Positions 1-11,099 of a stretch of DNA of 64,000 nt are shown piece after piece; position 1 is the stretch's first letter; the number at the start of each line of letters is the position of its first letter. The DNA comes from Apoda limacodes (Eukaryota; Arthropoda; Insecta; Lepidoptera; Limacodidae). The position numbers were made by a program, and so were the translations under genes. The stretch lies in contig OX291556.1 in the NCBI GenBank assembly GCA_946406115.1, positions 10,694,501-10,758,500 of the forward strand. Direction: 5' to 3'. The notes under the pieces are model-generated. The model was not told the origin of the DNA, did not search any database, and saw only the letters and a list, made by a program, of their open reading frames with translations.

Positions 1-1230
1 TGGGCGACCGACGCCGGACTCAACTAAACCAAGCAAGCGGGGCGAAAACGGGTTAGCTGCGAAGTTAGCCGAACTACGCACGCCAATTCACGAACAATGA
101 GTTTCGGTGCGGCTGAAACTAGAAACCGAAATTTCGGTCGGTCATTTGTTTCAACCTATTTCATAATAAAAAATGAATTTACTTCGTTTGCTGAAAATTA
201 TGGGATTCTACTTCAAAAATGGAATGAATTGAAGAAGTCTTTAGAGGCTTATTTTTAGTAGCCATTTGAAGACAGGTCAATTTTCTTATTTTACTTATAT
301 TTAATTTATAAGTTGCTAATTAATATTATAAAATTTGAATTAAAAATACTAGTAAAGACATAGACTACGTTACAAAGCAAACTATACATATTGCCATAAC
401 ATTGGCAGCTACACATTTAGGAACTACTTACACTAAAAAGGCATAAATAAGCAACTACAGTATTGGAGTAGCAGATACTACATTATCGGGTCAGAAAAAC
501 ACAAAACATTGTTTAGCCAATAATAATCTGTAAAATTACTTAAGCATTGTTCCTATACAACTGCAACGTTTATTACGTTATATAGATCCCATCAGAGGCG
601 GCTCGTGACAATTTTTAATGAGTGTTCACAAAAAAAAACAAATATATAAAGAAAGCGTATGAGGTGGGCAATATGCAAAATGCGATAAATTGTAATAAAA
701 TGCAATGTATTATTGATTGAATATATTCTAATATGAGAGGAATTTACCTATGTACCTTTCTGATGGCTAATAAAAGCTGGCAGTGTTGTAGTGACCCGAA
801 TATTAAAGTGTCTCTTTTGCTTAAATTAGCGATAGATTTTGCTTCTCATGTTTGATTGCTTATACTGCTGCTATTTAGAATTGCTTAAATGCTAACCTTT
901 TATTATTCTATTTATAACTGAAATTCATTCGCCTATTTAGATTTAAAAACGCGCGTGTATGCTTTCGTGTCACATTTTTGTGACCCTTTGTTTTTATTTC
1001 AAGCTGAATTACTAAAATATGTTAGCACCGTTTAATCACATCACAATAATCACATTTTATTTTGCTATAGTTACTTGTAAGACAAAAAACAAACTGGTTT
1101 TGTAGCTATGTACTTATTTATTTTGTTAATCAAAAACTCGCGCACGAACTAAAACATTTGTTGTGATAAAAGCGGCAACAGTGCGCGCCGGCTGGACCGA
1201 AGGCGGGGTCAAGCTGGCGATAGGCCAGGA
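1..1230. other. Non-coding stretch of the unit, copy 1
   Basis: AT-rich with no supportable gene. Bases 97-143 contain several GAAACC/GGTTTC-like words with inverted symmetry (also at 14588 and 29502), and similar words lie at 13255-13330, but no element could be delimited. Confidence 0.5.
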
Positions 1231-1672
1231 GGCCTACAACTGATATCAGTTTCAATGGTAAAATCATACGACGATCGAGAAATCTACTACATTGGTACTC
1301 TTAAACGTTGTAGAAGCGCTCAATCGAGAACGGAATTTGGTGGCCAATTTCCTAAAATCCTATACAAATATTAAGAATCGGTATTCTTTAAGCCATCAGA
1401 TCGAGAGTGAAATAAGGTATGATGATCTGTGAAAAGAAATGTCAAAATTCTAAATAAACAAAACAAAACTATTGCTACGAAGATTTAATTTTCACTTTAA
1501 TCTTTATTAGTTTCAGTATTATTTTTATATTTTGTGATTTTGAAATGTTTGTAATCCTAATTTCAATCCAATCGCAATTTGGTTTAGGAGTACCGATGGA
1601 GATCGAGTTTAAGCTTGCCACGAAATTGGATTGAAACTGGATTGGGATTAAAACTAATATCAGTTGTAGGCC
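1231..1672. mobile_element. Inverted-repeat-flanked segment, possible non-autonomous element (copy 1)
   Basis: A 22-base arm at 1231-1252 (GGCCTACAACTGATAT...) is matched in inverse orientation at 1651-1672 with one mismatch, enclosing about 400 bases without coding capacity. Such arms fit a small foldback or MITE, but no flanking target duplication was recognised. The short minus-strand frame inside is not a credible gene. Confidence 0.45.
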
Positions 1673-2381
1673 TTCAGGAGCGGCGCTCCACATTTTGCTA
1701 ATTTTTATAAAATTATTTTTAGTTTATCTCTGCGGAGTTTGCGCCTACCTTTAGCTCATCTTTATTTTGCCTACAAATAACTTTATAAAACCTAAAATAT
1801 ATATATGCTTAAAATAGTTATGTACAGCGCAACAAACTATTCTGACCCGGTGTGTGGTTGATGTAGTTTTCATTTTTGACCACAGGGTAAAAAAAGTTTG
1901 TTGCACTGTTCCGATCCCTTTGTATTATCAGATATTGAGAAGTTAATTCGGGATACATAATTAAACGGGGTAATTAAGTAAGCCAAATCTTGGCATCTAG
2001 TGTGTTATCTTAATTTTTCTTGCCCTTAATCTTACTAATCAGGTCCAATATTAAAATAATATAAAACACTAAATTTTTTACGTATATTTACAGATTTAGT
2101 TTAAAACTAACATTAAAATTGAATCAATATTTATACATCCATTACACTTACAAATATCATAGTATTTCATAAAAGTTTATGCATAACATAAGACAATAAC
2201 TTCTATTTTTAAAGCTTCTGAATTAGCACAGTGGCTTTTTATGTTTTTAAACTTGTAGAAGCAAAATTATTGATATCTATAGTGTATGAGGTAAATATGC
2301 CCTTCATATTTCTTGGTAGAACAGAAGATTTCCGTATACGCTGGAGTAGTCAGTAGAAGAATCAAAGCCATTTAAAAAATC

Positions 2382-2642
2382 TTAGCGCTGCATAGAGTGA
2401 TTAAAACCAGGTCCATAAGGTTGTGGCATTTCATGTGGTGGCGGCGGTTGATAAGGTGGCGGTTGCGGGTAAGGTTGTGGCGGAATATAATCATGAGGTG
2501 GTGGCGGATATCCATGTGGTGGCGGCGGCGGATGTCCATAAATCGGTGGTGGATGTATAGCTTGGCCGTAGTAATAGCAACCGGGGGTACAGTAGCCGGT
2601 TCCACAATTTAGACCACAGGGAATTGCGTGTGGAGGTGGCAT
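2382..2642 (-). CDS. Small His/Pro/Gly/Tyr-rich protein, type 1 (copy 1)
   Basis: An 86-aa frame beginning MPPPHAIPCG, with a Cys-Gly head (CG.NCGTGYCTPGCYYYGQ, four cysteines after residue 8) followed by PPPPHGY-type repeats that are proline, histidine and tyrosine rich. The head is shared with the type 2 gene of the unit, and the ATG follows a splice-acceptor-like TTTACAG by two bases in all family members, so this is probably the last exon of a spliced gene. A candidate donor AACG|GTAAGT lies on the same strand at 4247/4246; its frame would add a hydrophobic leader (KLLCIIIVVI) but shows no Met. Function unknown. This copy has Leu where copies 2 and 3 have Pro, from the base 2611 change. 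Confidence 0.6.
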   Translation of the reverse strand: MPPPHAIPCGLNCGTGYCTPGCYYYGQAIHPPPIYGHPPPPPHGYPPPPHDYIPPQPYPQPPPYQPPPPHEMPQPYGPGFNHSMQR

Positions 2643-2649
2643 TTCTGTA

Positions 2650-3939
2650 AATAGACATTATTTTTTTGAAAGGAGCTTGTTGACGAGTTGTCGAGTTATA
2701 CAGTGTGATAACTTATGATAACAGAAATTGTCGCTTCTTTAGATGTTGCCATATGGAAAACATAATGGAATTTTAAACGCTAAATCGTGATCGATCCTTG
2801 AATTGTATGTGTTTTTTTTTAAGAAATTGTTATATTATAATTGTAATAATCCCTGTTGTCAGCTTATTTGCTTGCAGGTGTATTTGGGAAAGACTCAACC
2901 TTGTGACCAAGACAAACTAGAACATTTAATTATAATTGCGGGATGTCCCGCATGTGTATTGAACGATTGTTTTTAAGTTACGATATTTTTTTTTGTTTTC
3001 TACACTTATATTATAAAGACGAAAGAATTAGAATGCTACATTATGCCTAAGTAAGATAGGCTATATTTATCACTAGGAAAAAAAAGGGATATCTTCTAAA
3101 ACTTCAATAATGTTACTAAAGTTGTAAAAAAAATTAGCCATAAAATGTCTTTCGTCGCATGCGCTGCGGAAACTATAGATGTTAGAACAAAAAAAATATT
3201 CTACAATATTAAAGAACATATCAATATCTATAAGTTCAACTATTGTAGTTATGTCACTATAACTACTTTTTACATTTAAAAAGTTGATTGTTATAATCCT
3301 TATCCATATAAATCATTTTGTATTCAAAACTGTTTCAATACCTGTAGATAACTTTTTGAATTATTTAAATCGGACATTCCATTCAAAAGATATAACAAAT
3401 TCAAAAATGTCAATCTAAACAAAATACTAATAGAAAACGGCCGTGATCGGCTCATAGGCGCCGAAAAAATCTTTGAGAATAAAAATAGGTTTATGGATAA
3501 TAATATTAATTGTAATTAAAAAAAAACTACTAATGTCATTCATAACGATACATTAGTTCTTTGTTTGTCCCAAAAATTTTTTTAAAAAAAGCACCCGTAC
3601 CCCCCCCAGATGGGCCGCTAGTAATTGATAAAGTAAAAATCACTAATGTATAATTGACAATTTCTCACCCGAAAAACATCTACGTAAAATATTTTGAGCA
3701 TTTGTATGTAAATAATATCTTATGTTACTTTTAGAGTCATAATCTACAAGGATCCAAACTAACACAGATTTAGAGTGATTGACATAAACCCGGCGCTCGA
3801 CGTAGCTTCGAACATTCTACACATATTTGAAGACAATTCATCTTTGCACTTATATAACCTAAATGGTCACGTACTGCTTTTGTTACAGAGAAACTTTCTA
3901 CGGCGAACGCTTAGGCTATTGTGGAATGAGTTCTCTAGG
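2650..3939. other. Featureless stretch of the unit (copies 1-3)
   Basis: AT-rich with homopolymer runs, including a C tract near 3601 next to mixed A and T runs. No gene is supported; the 64-aa plus-strand frame at 3775-3969 runs into a dispersed repeat and is not credible. If the candidate donor at 4247 is right, this is intron of the type 1 gene. The same sequence lies at 17141-18430 and 32055-33344. Confidence 0.5.
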
Positions 3940-4093
3940 TTGGTATGGGGTCCTTCAAGAAATAAGTGATTAGATTTTGGAAGGGTCGGCAACGCACGAG
4001 TCATGCCCCAGGTGTTGCAAGCGTCCATAGGCTACAGTGACCGCTTACCATCAGGCGGACCGCAAGCCTGTTTGCCAACTAAGTGGTATATTT
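3940..4093 (+). repeat. Dispersed repeat, GGGTCGGCAACGC family (copy 1, member a)
   Basis: Shares with 4556, 58735, 60515 and (reversed) 55935 the order: TTCAAGAAATAAGT, TTAGAT, GGGTCGGCAACGC, TTGCAAGCGTCCATAGG, CCGCTTACCATCAGGCGG, a TTTGCCA word, then TGGTATA and T/A-rich sequence. Repeats of this type are abundant in Lepidoptera; the class is unassigned here and a SINE or LINE 3' end is likely. Confidence 0.75.
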
Positions 4094-4555
4094 TTTTACT
4101 TTCTACTCAACTGCTCAAATACCCGTGCCTGTCTGTAGTCTTTAATTAAGTGAAAAACGATTTGCACAAATATCTAGCTAGCTACATCAAAAAATACCTC
4201 ATTTTAATCAAATACTTAATTTAAGAAGTATGTATCTAAGACTTACCGTTTTCTAATACAGATGATTCAATGACAACAATAATTATACACAATAATTTAT
4301 GATTACTAATAAATCGCAAGGCCTTCCACGGTGTCCCGGCTGCGAGTGATTAACGCCCAATCGATAATTACTATTTATCATTACAATCGCGCAGAACTGA
4401 TAGTGCGATAACGTGAGTCAAGCAAGTACCTATGTATGTGACGGATGAATACGGGCACGCGTACACCGAAACTGATTTTGTCGGCCGATGGCTGACGGAA
4501 CTACTTGTACGAGTAACTCGGACGTGCATTGTGCTTTCACTGTTACAGTTCTACA

Positions 4556-4683
4556 ATATGGGGTTCTTCACGAAATAAGTTATTAGATTTTTGAAGGGTC
4601 GGTAACACGCGAGTGGTACCCCTGGTGTTGCAAGCGTCCATAGCGCATAAGTGTCCAAGTTTGCCACCTTAGTGGTGTAAAAA
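4556..4683 (+). repeat. Dispersed repeat, GGGTCGGCAACGC family (copy 1, member b)
   Basis: Second, shorter and more diverged member 600 bases downstream in the same orientation; it lacks the ACCATCAGGCGG block and ends with TAGTGGTGTA followed by an A tract. Confidence 0.7.
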
Positions 4684-5223
4684 AAAAAGATGTTATTGGA
4701 CTTTAATGGTCTTCTGTAGTTGACTGTGCGGCTTGACAGAGTGAAGACGCGTTTTTAAAATGGAGGATTCCGAAGAAATGTATCTTTTAGAAATTAGATT
4801 ATTGTATTTTTTTGAATGTTTATCCCACAGAGTTGGTCTATTATTCCTTAAAACAACTATTTTTTTTTTTAACAACCATAGTTGTAACATGTTTAAGTAG
4901 AAAAGAAAACTGACAGAAACACAACAGAACACAGACAGAATGATTAAATCAAACTATAAATTCACTCAATTTGCACTGTAGTCGCCGCCAGACGAATAGT
5001 TGGGCAAGTTCCCTTGAAAACTGGCATCAAATAAACTAAAGGGAAATAAAACATTTTATATGCTACGCTTTACTATAGAGCTTTATGTAGTAAGTAAGTA
5101 CTTCTTCTGAAAGTTGGACAGTTTCTGCTTAAAAATACCCAAATTACTTTGATCAAAACTTGGCCTTCGTTTCAGCTCTTTTAGCATAAAATCATATTAG
5201 TCACTAAAGTTTTCCTTTCCAGA

Positions 5224-7078
5224 ACATACATACATACATACATACATACATAACATCACGCCTGTTTCCCAGAGGGGTAGGCAGAGACCAAAGACTGCCA
5301 CTTGCTACGATCCTGGCATACCTCTCTTGCCTCATCTATACGCATCAATGCTTCTTACATTTTCTACGGTTCCGAGTACTCCTGACCTGGCCTTTTCTGA
5401 GAACGTACTAAATTTGATCTACATACGCTTGCCGAGGTGTACCTCTACCGACCCTACCAATTGCTTCAGATTCATAAATCTGTTCCGTGCATCTATTTTC
5501 GTTCATTCTTTCAACATGTCCAAACCACCTTAACATACCTTTCTCAATCTTTGTCACTACACTTTCTTTCACACCGCAACGCTCTCGTAGCACATTATTT
5601 TTTATCCTGTCATTTAGAGTGCTCTCATGTCCACGGCATTAATTCTACTTTCGTGCTTGTATTGCCCTACCCAACATTTACTTCCATACATCAGTGTTGA
5701 AACCAACACACCCTCATGTAAAGCCAAACGTGCCTTTTCCGTCAATTTTTTACTGCTCATAAAGGTGTGCATCGCCCCATTTACCTGATTTCCCGCGTTT
5801 ACTCTTCTTTCAATGTCACCTTCACATTCTCCGTCTCTAGTAAACAAAAAACCTAAGTATACGAATTCTGGCACTTGTTCTACTTTCTTCCCTTCTACCG
5901 TAATATTGCACTCTGTTACAGTATCATTCCTTTCAAAAACCATAACTTTCGTTTTATTTACCTTAACATTCATTCCATTCTTTTTAAATGACTAATACAT
6001 AATCGTTACCATTTTCTGTAACTCCTCTGCTGCCGATGAAAGAATGACCTGATCATCGCCATAGAGGAGGCACTTGATTAGTAACTCATTCATTTTTATA
6101 CCACATTCTTCTGGACAATGCTGACCATAACTCATTCCTCTTCACTCTATCATAGGCTTTTTCCAGGTCCACGAAAGCGCAGTAGACTTTTTGGCTTTTT
6201 GCCAAACATTTTTCTACTACGTTTCGCAAGGAAAATACCTGATCCATGCACCCCGCAACCCATTCCTTTTCTAAATCCTGCTTGCACATTCCATATTTTA
6301 CCTAACGATTCTTCCCTAACTCTATCAATCAAAATTTTCGCATATAATTTACCAACGACGCTGAGGAGACTTATCCCTCGGTAGTTTTTGCAATCTTGCT
6401 GCGACCCTTTTCCTTTATATAATGGTACGATTACGGCTTTGCACCAGTCTTTAGGCACATTACCGCTCCTCCAACAAAGGTTAAAAAGGCGGTGCAGCTG
6501 ACTCACAACTACTCCCTGACCTGCTTTTAGCATCCCAGTATGAATCCTGTCAATTCCAGCTGCCTTTCCTGATTTCATACCCTTCAATGCTTTCACTATC
6601 TCTTCTATGCTTAATTTCCCTGTTCATCTATGAATCCACTAGTATCAACCGTTAGTAATTGTGCATCGTCTTTTTCAAACTTTTCCATACTTTCAGCACA
6701 CATTCTTCTCCTTTTACAATACTGCCATCCTGATCTCTTATTGAGTTCAGTTCAGAGGTTCCGGATGTTCCTCGAGCTGCTCTAACGGACTTCTAGATAA
6801 CTTTTTTATTTTTCTGGAAATCATGAGATAACAGTATGTCAAAATCATCTTTCTCTTCCTCTTTCTTTCGGTTAACAACTTCTTTCACTATACCGTTTAG
6901 TTTCTTAGATTCTTTTCGAGCCTTTTTCACTTCTTCATTCGTTGCTTTTGCATTCTATCGTCACCTTTAGCAGACAACCAATCCTTCCATGTTTTTTTCT
7001 TTGCACACACTGCTTTTTGTACTTCATCATCCCACCACACATATTTAACCTTTTTTACATTTCCTCTTTTAGCAACTC
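5224..7078 (-). pseudogene. Non-LTR retrotransposon (LINE) reverse transcriptase, broken (copy 1)
   Basis: Read on the minus strand the frames give, in order, GKAAGIDRIH and PLYKGKGSQQDCKNYRGISLL (RT palm start), AFVDLEKAYDRV (motif A, Asp), YGDDQVIL (motif C catalytic YGDD, near 6030-6070), NVKVNKTKVMVF and the C-terminal MLRWFGHVERM. These pieces lie in different frames: one shift near 6270 before motif A, and further breaks around motif C. The 3' end runs into a (TATG)n microsatellite at 5224-5252, a typical LINE tail. The 5' part, including any endonuclease, is missing: this copy is cut at 7078 by the duplication breakpoint. Clade not assigned; RTE- or CR1-like. Confidence 0.85.
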
Positions 7079-7083
7079 ACAAA
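7074..7083. other. Tandem-duplication breakpoint (first instance)
   Basis: The LINE sequence that continues past 36483 in copy 3 is cut here after AGCAACTC and joined to unrelated AT-rich DNA starting ACAAAGG. The same join recurs at 21569/21570. Inference: the duplicated block runs from 7079 to 21569 and its end fell inside the LINE. Confidence 0.75.
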
Positions 7084-9440
7084 GGTTATTAGCTTAATAT
7101 GTATTTCGTTAGTTAAGTTTTGAAAGTCACAGACCGGGCTAGGTATATGAATAAAAATATGGGATTGTTTTACAAAATATGTGTGTATTTTTTACATGAC
7201 ATTTTGATACACAATAAAATATATTAGCAAAAAACAATTTATTTTTAAATATTACGCTTTTAGAAGAGTTATTTACCTTAAAGACTGATGACGCTTTCTA
7301 TGTATTTTAAAGCGAAATATTTCAATATAAACTTTTTTTGTAAATGCTGTTTTGTACAGAAAGAATTATTTTCTATAGGTCCCAAAAAGTTCATCAATTT
7401 AGACATACATTGATGTGACTTATTAGAAAGTTTATACTCCTCCGAAATACTACGTTCGAAAACAATTTTGAAATCTATACACCTATGTTCCCTGCCCAAC
7501 CATTGGGGTCCGACTTGCACCTGACCATAGAGGAAAGAATTTGAAGTATGAATCTTTACAAAATTTTTACAAGATTTTGATTTACTTTGGCAAAATTTTG
7601 CATATGCGTATTTCTGTGTGTAATAAAATATTTATAATTATTAGTAGATATATGTGTATTTATTTTGTACCCTAAGGACACGAGTTATTCTCTGATTAGT
7701 CGTATTGCTTTTGTTTGTTAGATACTTACCCATGACCTTCTAGTCATTTGATTCTACAAACTTACTGATTGACACCATATATACTATGATTATTACATCT
7801 GGAAAACTTACTTTTGCAGGTCAATTATTTTACTCAACGCTTTGTTGGTTGTATAGGAAACTTTCAGTTTCATTGTAATTGTAGATGTTTTATAACTATA
7901 AATAGTCTATTTATAGGGGTAAGGAGGTTTATTGAGACGCTTTCCCACTTTGGTATCTTGATGATAAGTATACCTACTCAATCTCATTATAGTAAGATCT
8001 AAGCCCGGTAAACTTTGATTCGTTGTAGCCCACTTTACCCCGCTGTCCTCTTTGCCTACTCTTTTAACAAACAAACTGCGGCTAAATTAATGAAATACAC
8101 CATTCTTTTAAAACAATTCGTGCGATATTCACTGCAAAATGGATCGACTAATTTAGAAACTTTACGTCGCGGATATACAACAACTTACAAAAGTTTTATC
8201 GCAATCGAAAGAATGAATAAAATATATAGGTTACAAACAAACAAACAAAGACATAATTTCTTATACATATAAATGGGAGGTATGATCATATTTATTCAAA
8301 TTTAGGAAGATAATTTTATTATAAGTCTGCTAACGGGACATTATCCAAGACTCCATCAAAATTCAATTTAGTAAAAAGTACCTTCGCTGAGTAAAGTCCC
8401 TACAGCGCGACTGCGGAAGTAGGGGAGCTCGTCGACAAACATAGAAAGGTATCTTGTTTTAAACCTTATACAGCAAAATTATCGGTAAAATTATTTTTAT
8501 TATAAGTGCCAAATGCAATTTTATATTTTGCAAGCACAAAACAAGTTTAAAACCATACCAATAAAGAAAAATCTTCTTGCGAAGTACGTAATGTCGATGA
8601 CCCCATCAACGAAAAATATTTTCAGGCTAGATAGGGTGGATAGATAGATCCCTGGGGATCGAGGAGTATGCAGTATACTTATTTGAAAAACTTTTGCATT
8701 TCTTCTTACACGAATGTTTAAGTCATTTTGGTTTTTTTTGGCGAAAGTTATATTATGTAGACTTTGGGTTATTGCCCAGGTCATCTTGTTGATACCCAAG
8801 TAATATATCAAACTTAAGACAAGCTATTCCTTCTAATCATAAATGTGTGTATTGTTTGCAAATGAGGTCGCAGTTGACGCATAAATGTTTGAGAGACTAC
8901 GCGTATGGTTGAGGATCGCGCGTTTTGATGTCGGTCAAGTAACCGACACAGCTCAAAAAATCATGAATGCAATTAAAACTTTACTTATTTACTAGCAAAT
9001 GTCGTCCTGCATTTGTGTGTTCGCTGATTCGTGCGAATAATAGTGACCAGCATAACATGGCCCATTAATAAGATCATAAAACCAAGGAAATAAAGACTAA
9101 ATAACTTTTTATTTATATTTATGTATTCCGATGCGTTACTAATTCTTAAAATCGATTTTAGTAACATCTAAAATTTTACACAAGAATATACCGTAGAAAA
9201 CCGCTTACGGGAAAAGTTTTAAATATTGTACTTTTGAACTTCTAATGACGCAAGTTGTCATATTTTTTAAAAATAAGTATTCTGATTTCAATCCTGAAAC
9301 CTACCCTTCTATCATAACTTTGTAACAAATGGTATGCGACTTTTCATAATTGACTCTATCTTTCTAGTCACAAACAGACGGACAAACGCCGAAATGATTT
9401 TTAAACGTATGATTAGTATGTAAATTACTATCTTCTGTCA
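7079..9440. other. Featureless stretch of the unit, copy 1 (also 21570-23931)
   Basis: AT-rich DNA without a supportable gene. Short frames on both strands (up to 96 aa) have no recognisable motif or composition bias. Confidence 0.5.
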
Positions 9441-9449
9441 TATTGTAAT

Positions 9450-9900
9450 AATAAACGTTGTGCGAGGACAGCGCACGGGTTATGTCGGACTCTCACTGAC
9501 TAAGAGCGAAGGTGTTTCTTATCGTGCGAAGCCACGGCTTTTCAGCGAGGCCATGGAAACTCTTGAATGCGTCCGCGACTCCGTCAGCAGCGTTACCTCT
9601 ACGTCTCCGGTGGCGGCACGATCAGTTGCATTCCACATCCGTAACAGTGCCGTGCGGGGCACACATCTCTCTCCTTTGACCCCATCCCTATCGTGGGTGG
9701 TGGCTTCCCCGAGCCTCCTACCCGGGGCCACTGCATTAGAGTGGCAACGAAATACTAAAACAGCTCTTCCACCGCGGCCCCACCTCAGCGTGATAGAAAG
9801 GAACCCAGACACCTAGGTGGTAGGCCCCACTTCCCAAGTGAGGCCTACCACCTAGCCGTAACCGGCCTCCGCATGCAAACGGGCCCAGGCCTTGGGCTCA
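9450..9900. repeat. GC-rich island with strong hairpin, probable repeat fragment (copy 1)
   Basis: About 450 bases markedly richer in G+C than the surroundings, open on both strands (118 codons plus, 97 codons minus), which argues against a real gene. A perfect 14-base inverted repeat CTAGGTGGTAGGCC / GGCCTACCACCTAG at 9813-9855 encloses a second 5-base stem CACTT/AAGTG. Probably a fragment of a transposable element; family not recognised. Confidence 0.55.
9813..9855. repeat. Perfect 14-bp hairpin with nested 5-bp stem (copy 1)
   Basis: The left arm at 9813-9826 pairs perfectly with 9842-9855; the 15-base loop contains CACTT-CCC-AAGTG, so the structure is an extended stem of 14 and 5 pairs interrupted by one mismatch. 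Confidence 0.9.
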
Positions 9901-10833
9901 TAGGAGCGATCCTTCAGTCCAGGTTATTAGCCATTGGTGAGCAATTAGAGACAAATTACTCGACCTATGCCAGGTACACCAGCTATTTGACGTTATTTGA
10001 CTTTAATTTCTTTAAAACCCTGTTTTAAGCAAGACCAATAAGTTGTTATTAATAATATCAAGTAAAATACTGTAAATGTCATTTTGCCTTGATATATCAA
10101 TCTACAGGAATTTGCAAATATTATGTTTCCGTTGACAAGCGATTGCACTTCTGATATTCTTTTCCTAGAAATCAACATTGCGAACCGTTAGGAAAGTACA
10201 AGAAATGGATACTTTGATGATTCCACTTTCGAAAATTTCAATAAAAATATTTTAGACATAGACAACATTACAACACAGACACTAACAAGGCAAGCATCTA
10301 CAAAATATTGGTGGCTGCACACTAAACGGAACACAAAACAGATACGAACAGGTAACTACAATATAGGAGCAGCGCTACACAGTGTCGAGCGATGCTATGT
10401 CAGAAAAGGACCCGCGACTCAGCATTTACTGGGGTAAGGGTAAGGGCTATTTTCAGCGAGGCTCTAAGACAGACACGAATTCAGTAAGGTGACAGGCAAG
10501 GTGTAATCTAAATTTGAACATAAGATAATTAGTTGTACATTGTTTTTCACATATTGACAAATCGTAAAAAATAATGGGTATTATGTGTATGGTTATATAT
10601 GTAAGATTAGATTTTGACTTTGGCTTTGATTGTTCTCAATTCCTTTTAAATACTTACTGATTTTTATTGCTCGTGCACAAAGATACGTTTATTTAAAAAA
10701 AATGTAGTTAGTGTTTTAATATTGTTTTAATAAAAACAAATGTATAATATATATTGCAAAATCGTTACAGATCTAAACTTAACTATTCATAGCTGCATCA
10801 CAGTATAAAAATATTATTGCAGTCTTCTATTCA
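9901..10833. other. Featureless stretch of the unit (copies 1 and 2)
   Basis: No gene seen; same sequence at 24392-25324. The part nearest the type 2 His/Pro-rich gene is its probable 3' UTR. Confidence 0.4.
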
Positions 10834-11094
10834 TCACCACCAGCGTGGTGGTGGAGGTCCATGTTGGTGGTGATGGTGTGGTGGTGGCGGAGGACCGTGA
10901 TGATGATGTGGTGGCGGTGGGGGTGGATGATGATGATGTGGCGGTGGCGGCGGATAATGATGTGGGGGGTGATGGTGATGATGGTGATGTGGCGGTGGTG
11001 GAGGATGCATCCCACGTCCGTAGTGGTAACAATGAGGGGCGCAGAAACCAGTTCCGCAGTGTGGGCCGCAAGGCAGCGCGTGTGGTGGTGGCAT
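10834..11094 (-). CDS. Small His/Pro-rich protein, type 2 (copy 1)
   Basis: An 86-aa frame starting MPPPHALPCGPHCGTGFC, whose Cys-Gly head aligns with the type 1 protein, followed by long runs of PPPP and HHHH and ending PPPPRWW. The frame stays open 18 codons further upstream, but the acceptor-like TTAATTACAG ends two bases before this ATG exactly as in type 1, so that extension is probably intron. A donor-like ACAAG|GTGAGA lies upstream on this strand near 11574. His-rich low complexity suggests metal binding or a structural role, but that is a guess. Confidence 0.6.
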   Translation of the reverse strand: MPPPHALPCGPHCGTGFCAPHCYHYGRGMHPPPPPHHHHHHHPPHHYPPPPPHHHHPPPPPPHHHHGPPPPPHHHHQHGPPPPRWW

Positions 11095-11099
11095 AGCTG

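Noticed and set aside
5327..6384. Several plus-strand frames over the LINE
   Set aside because: They are antisense to the RT pseudogene and carry no protein signature.
9460..9816. 118-codon plus-strand frame in the GC-rich island
   Set aside because: The opposite strand is open for 97 codons over the same bases, composition explains both, and no motif is seen.
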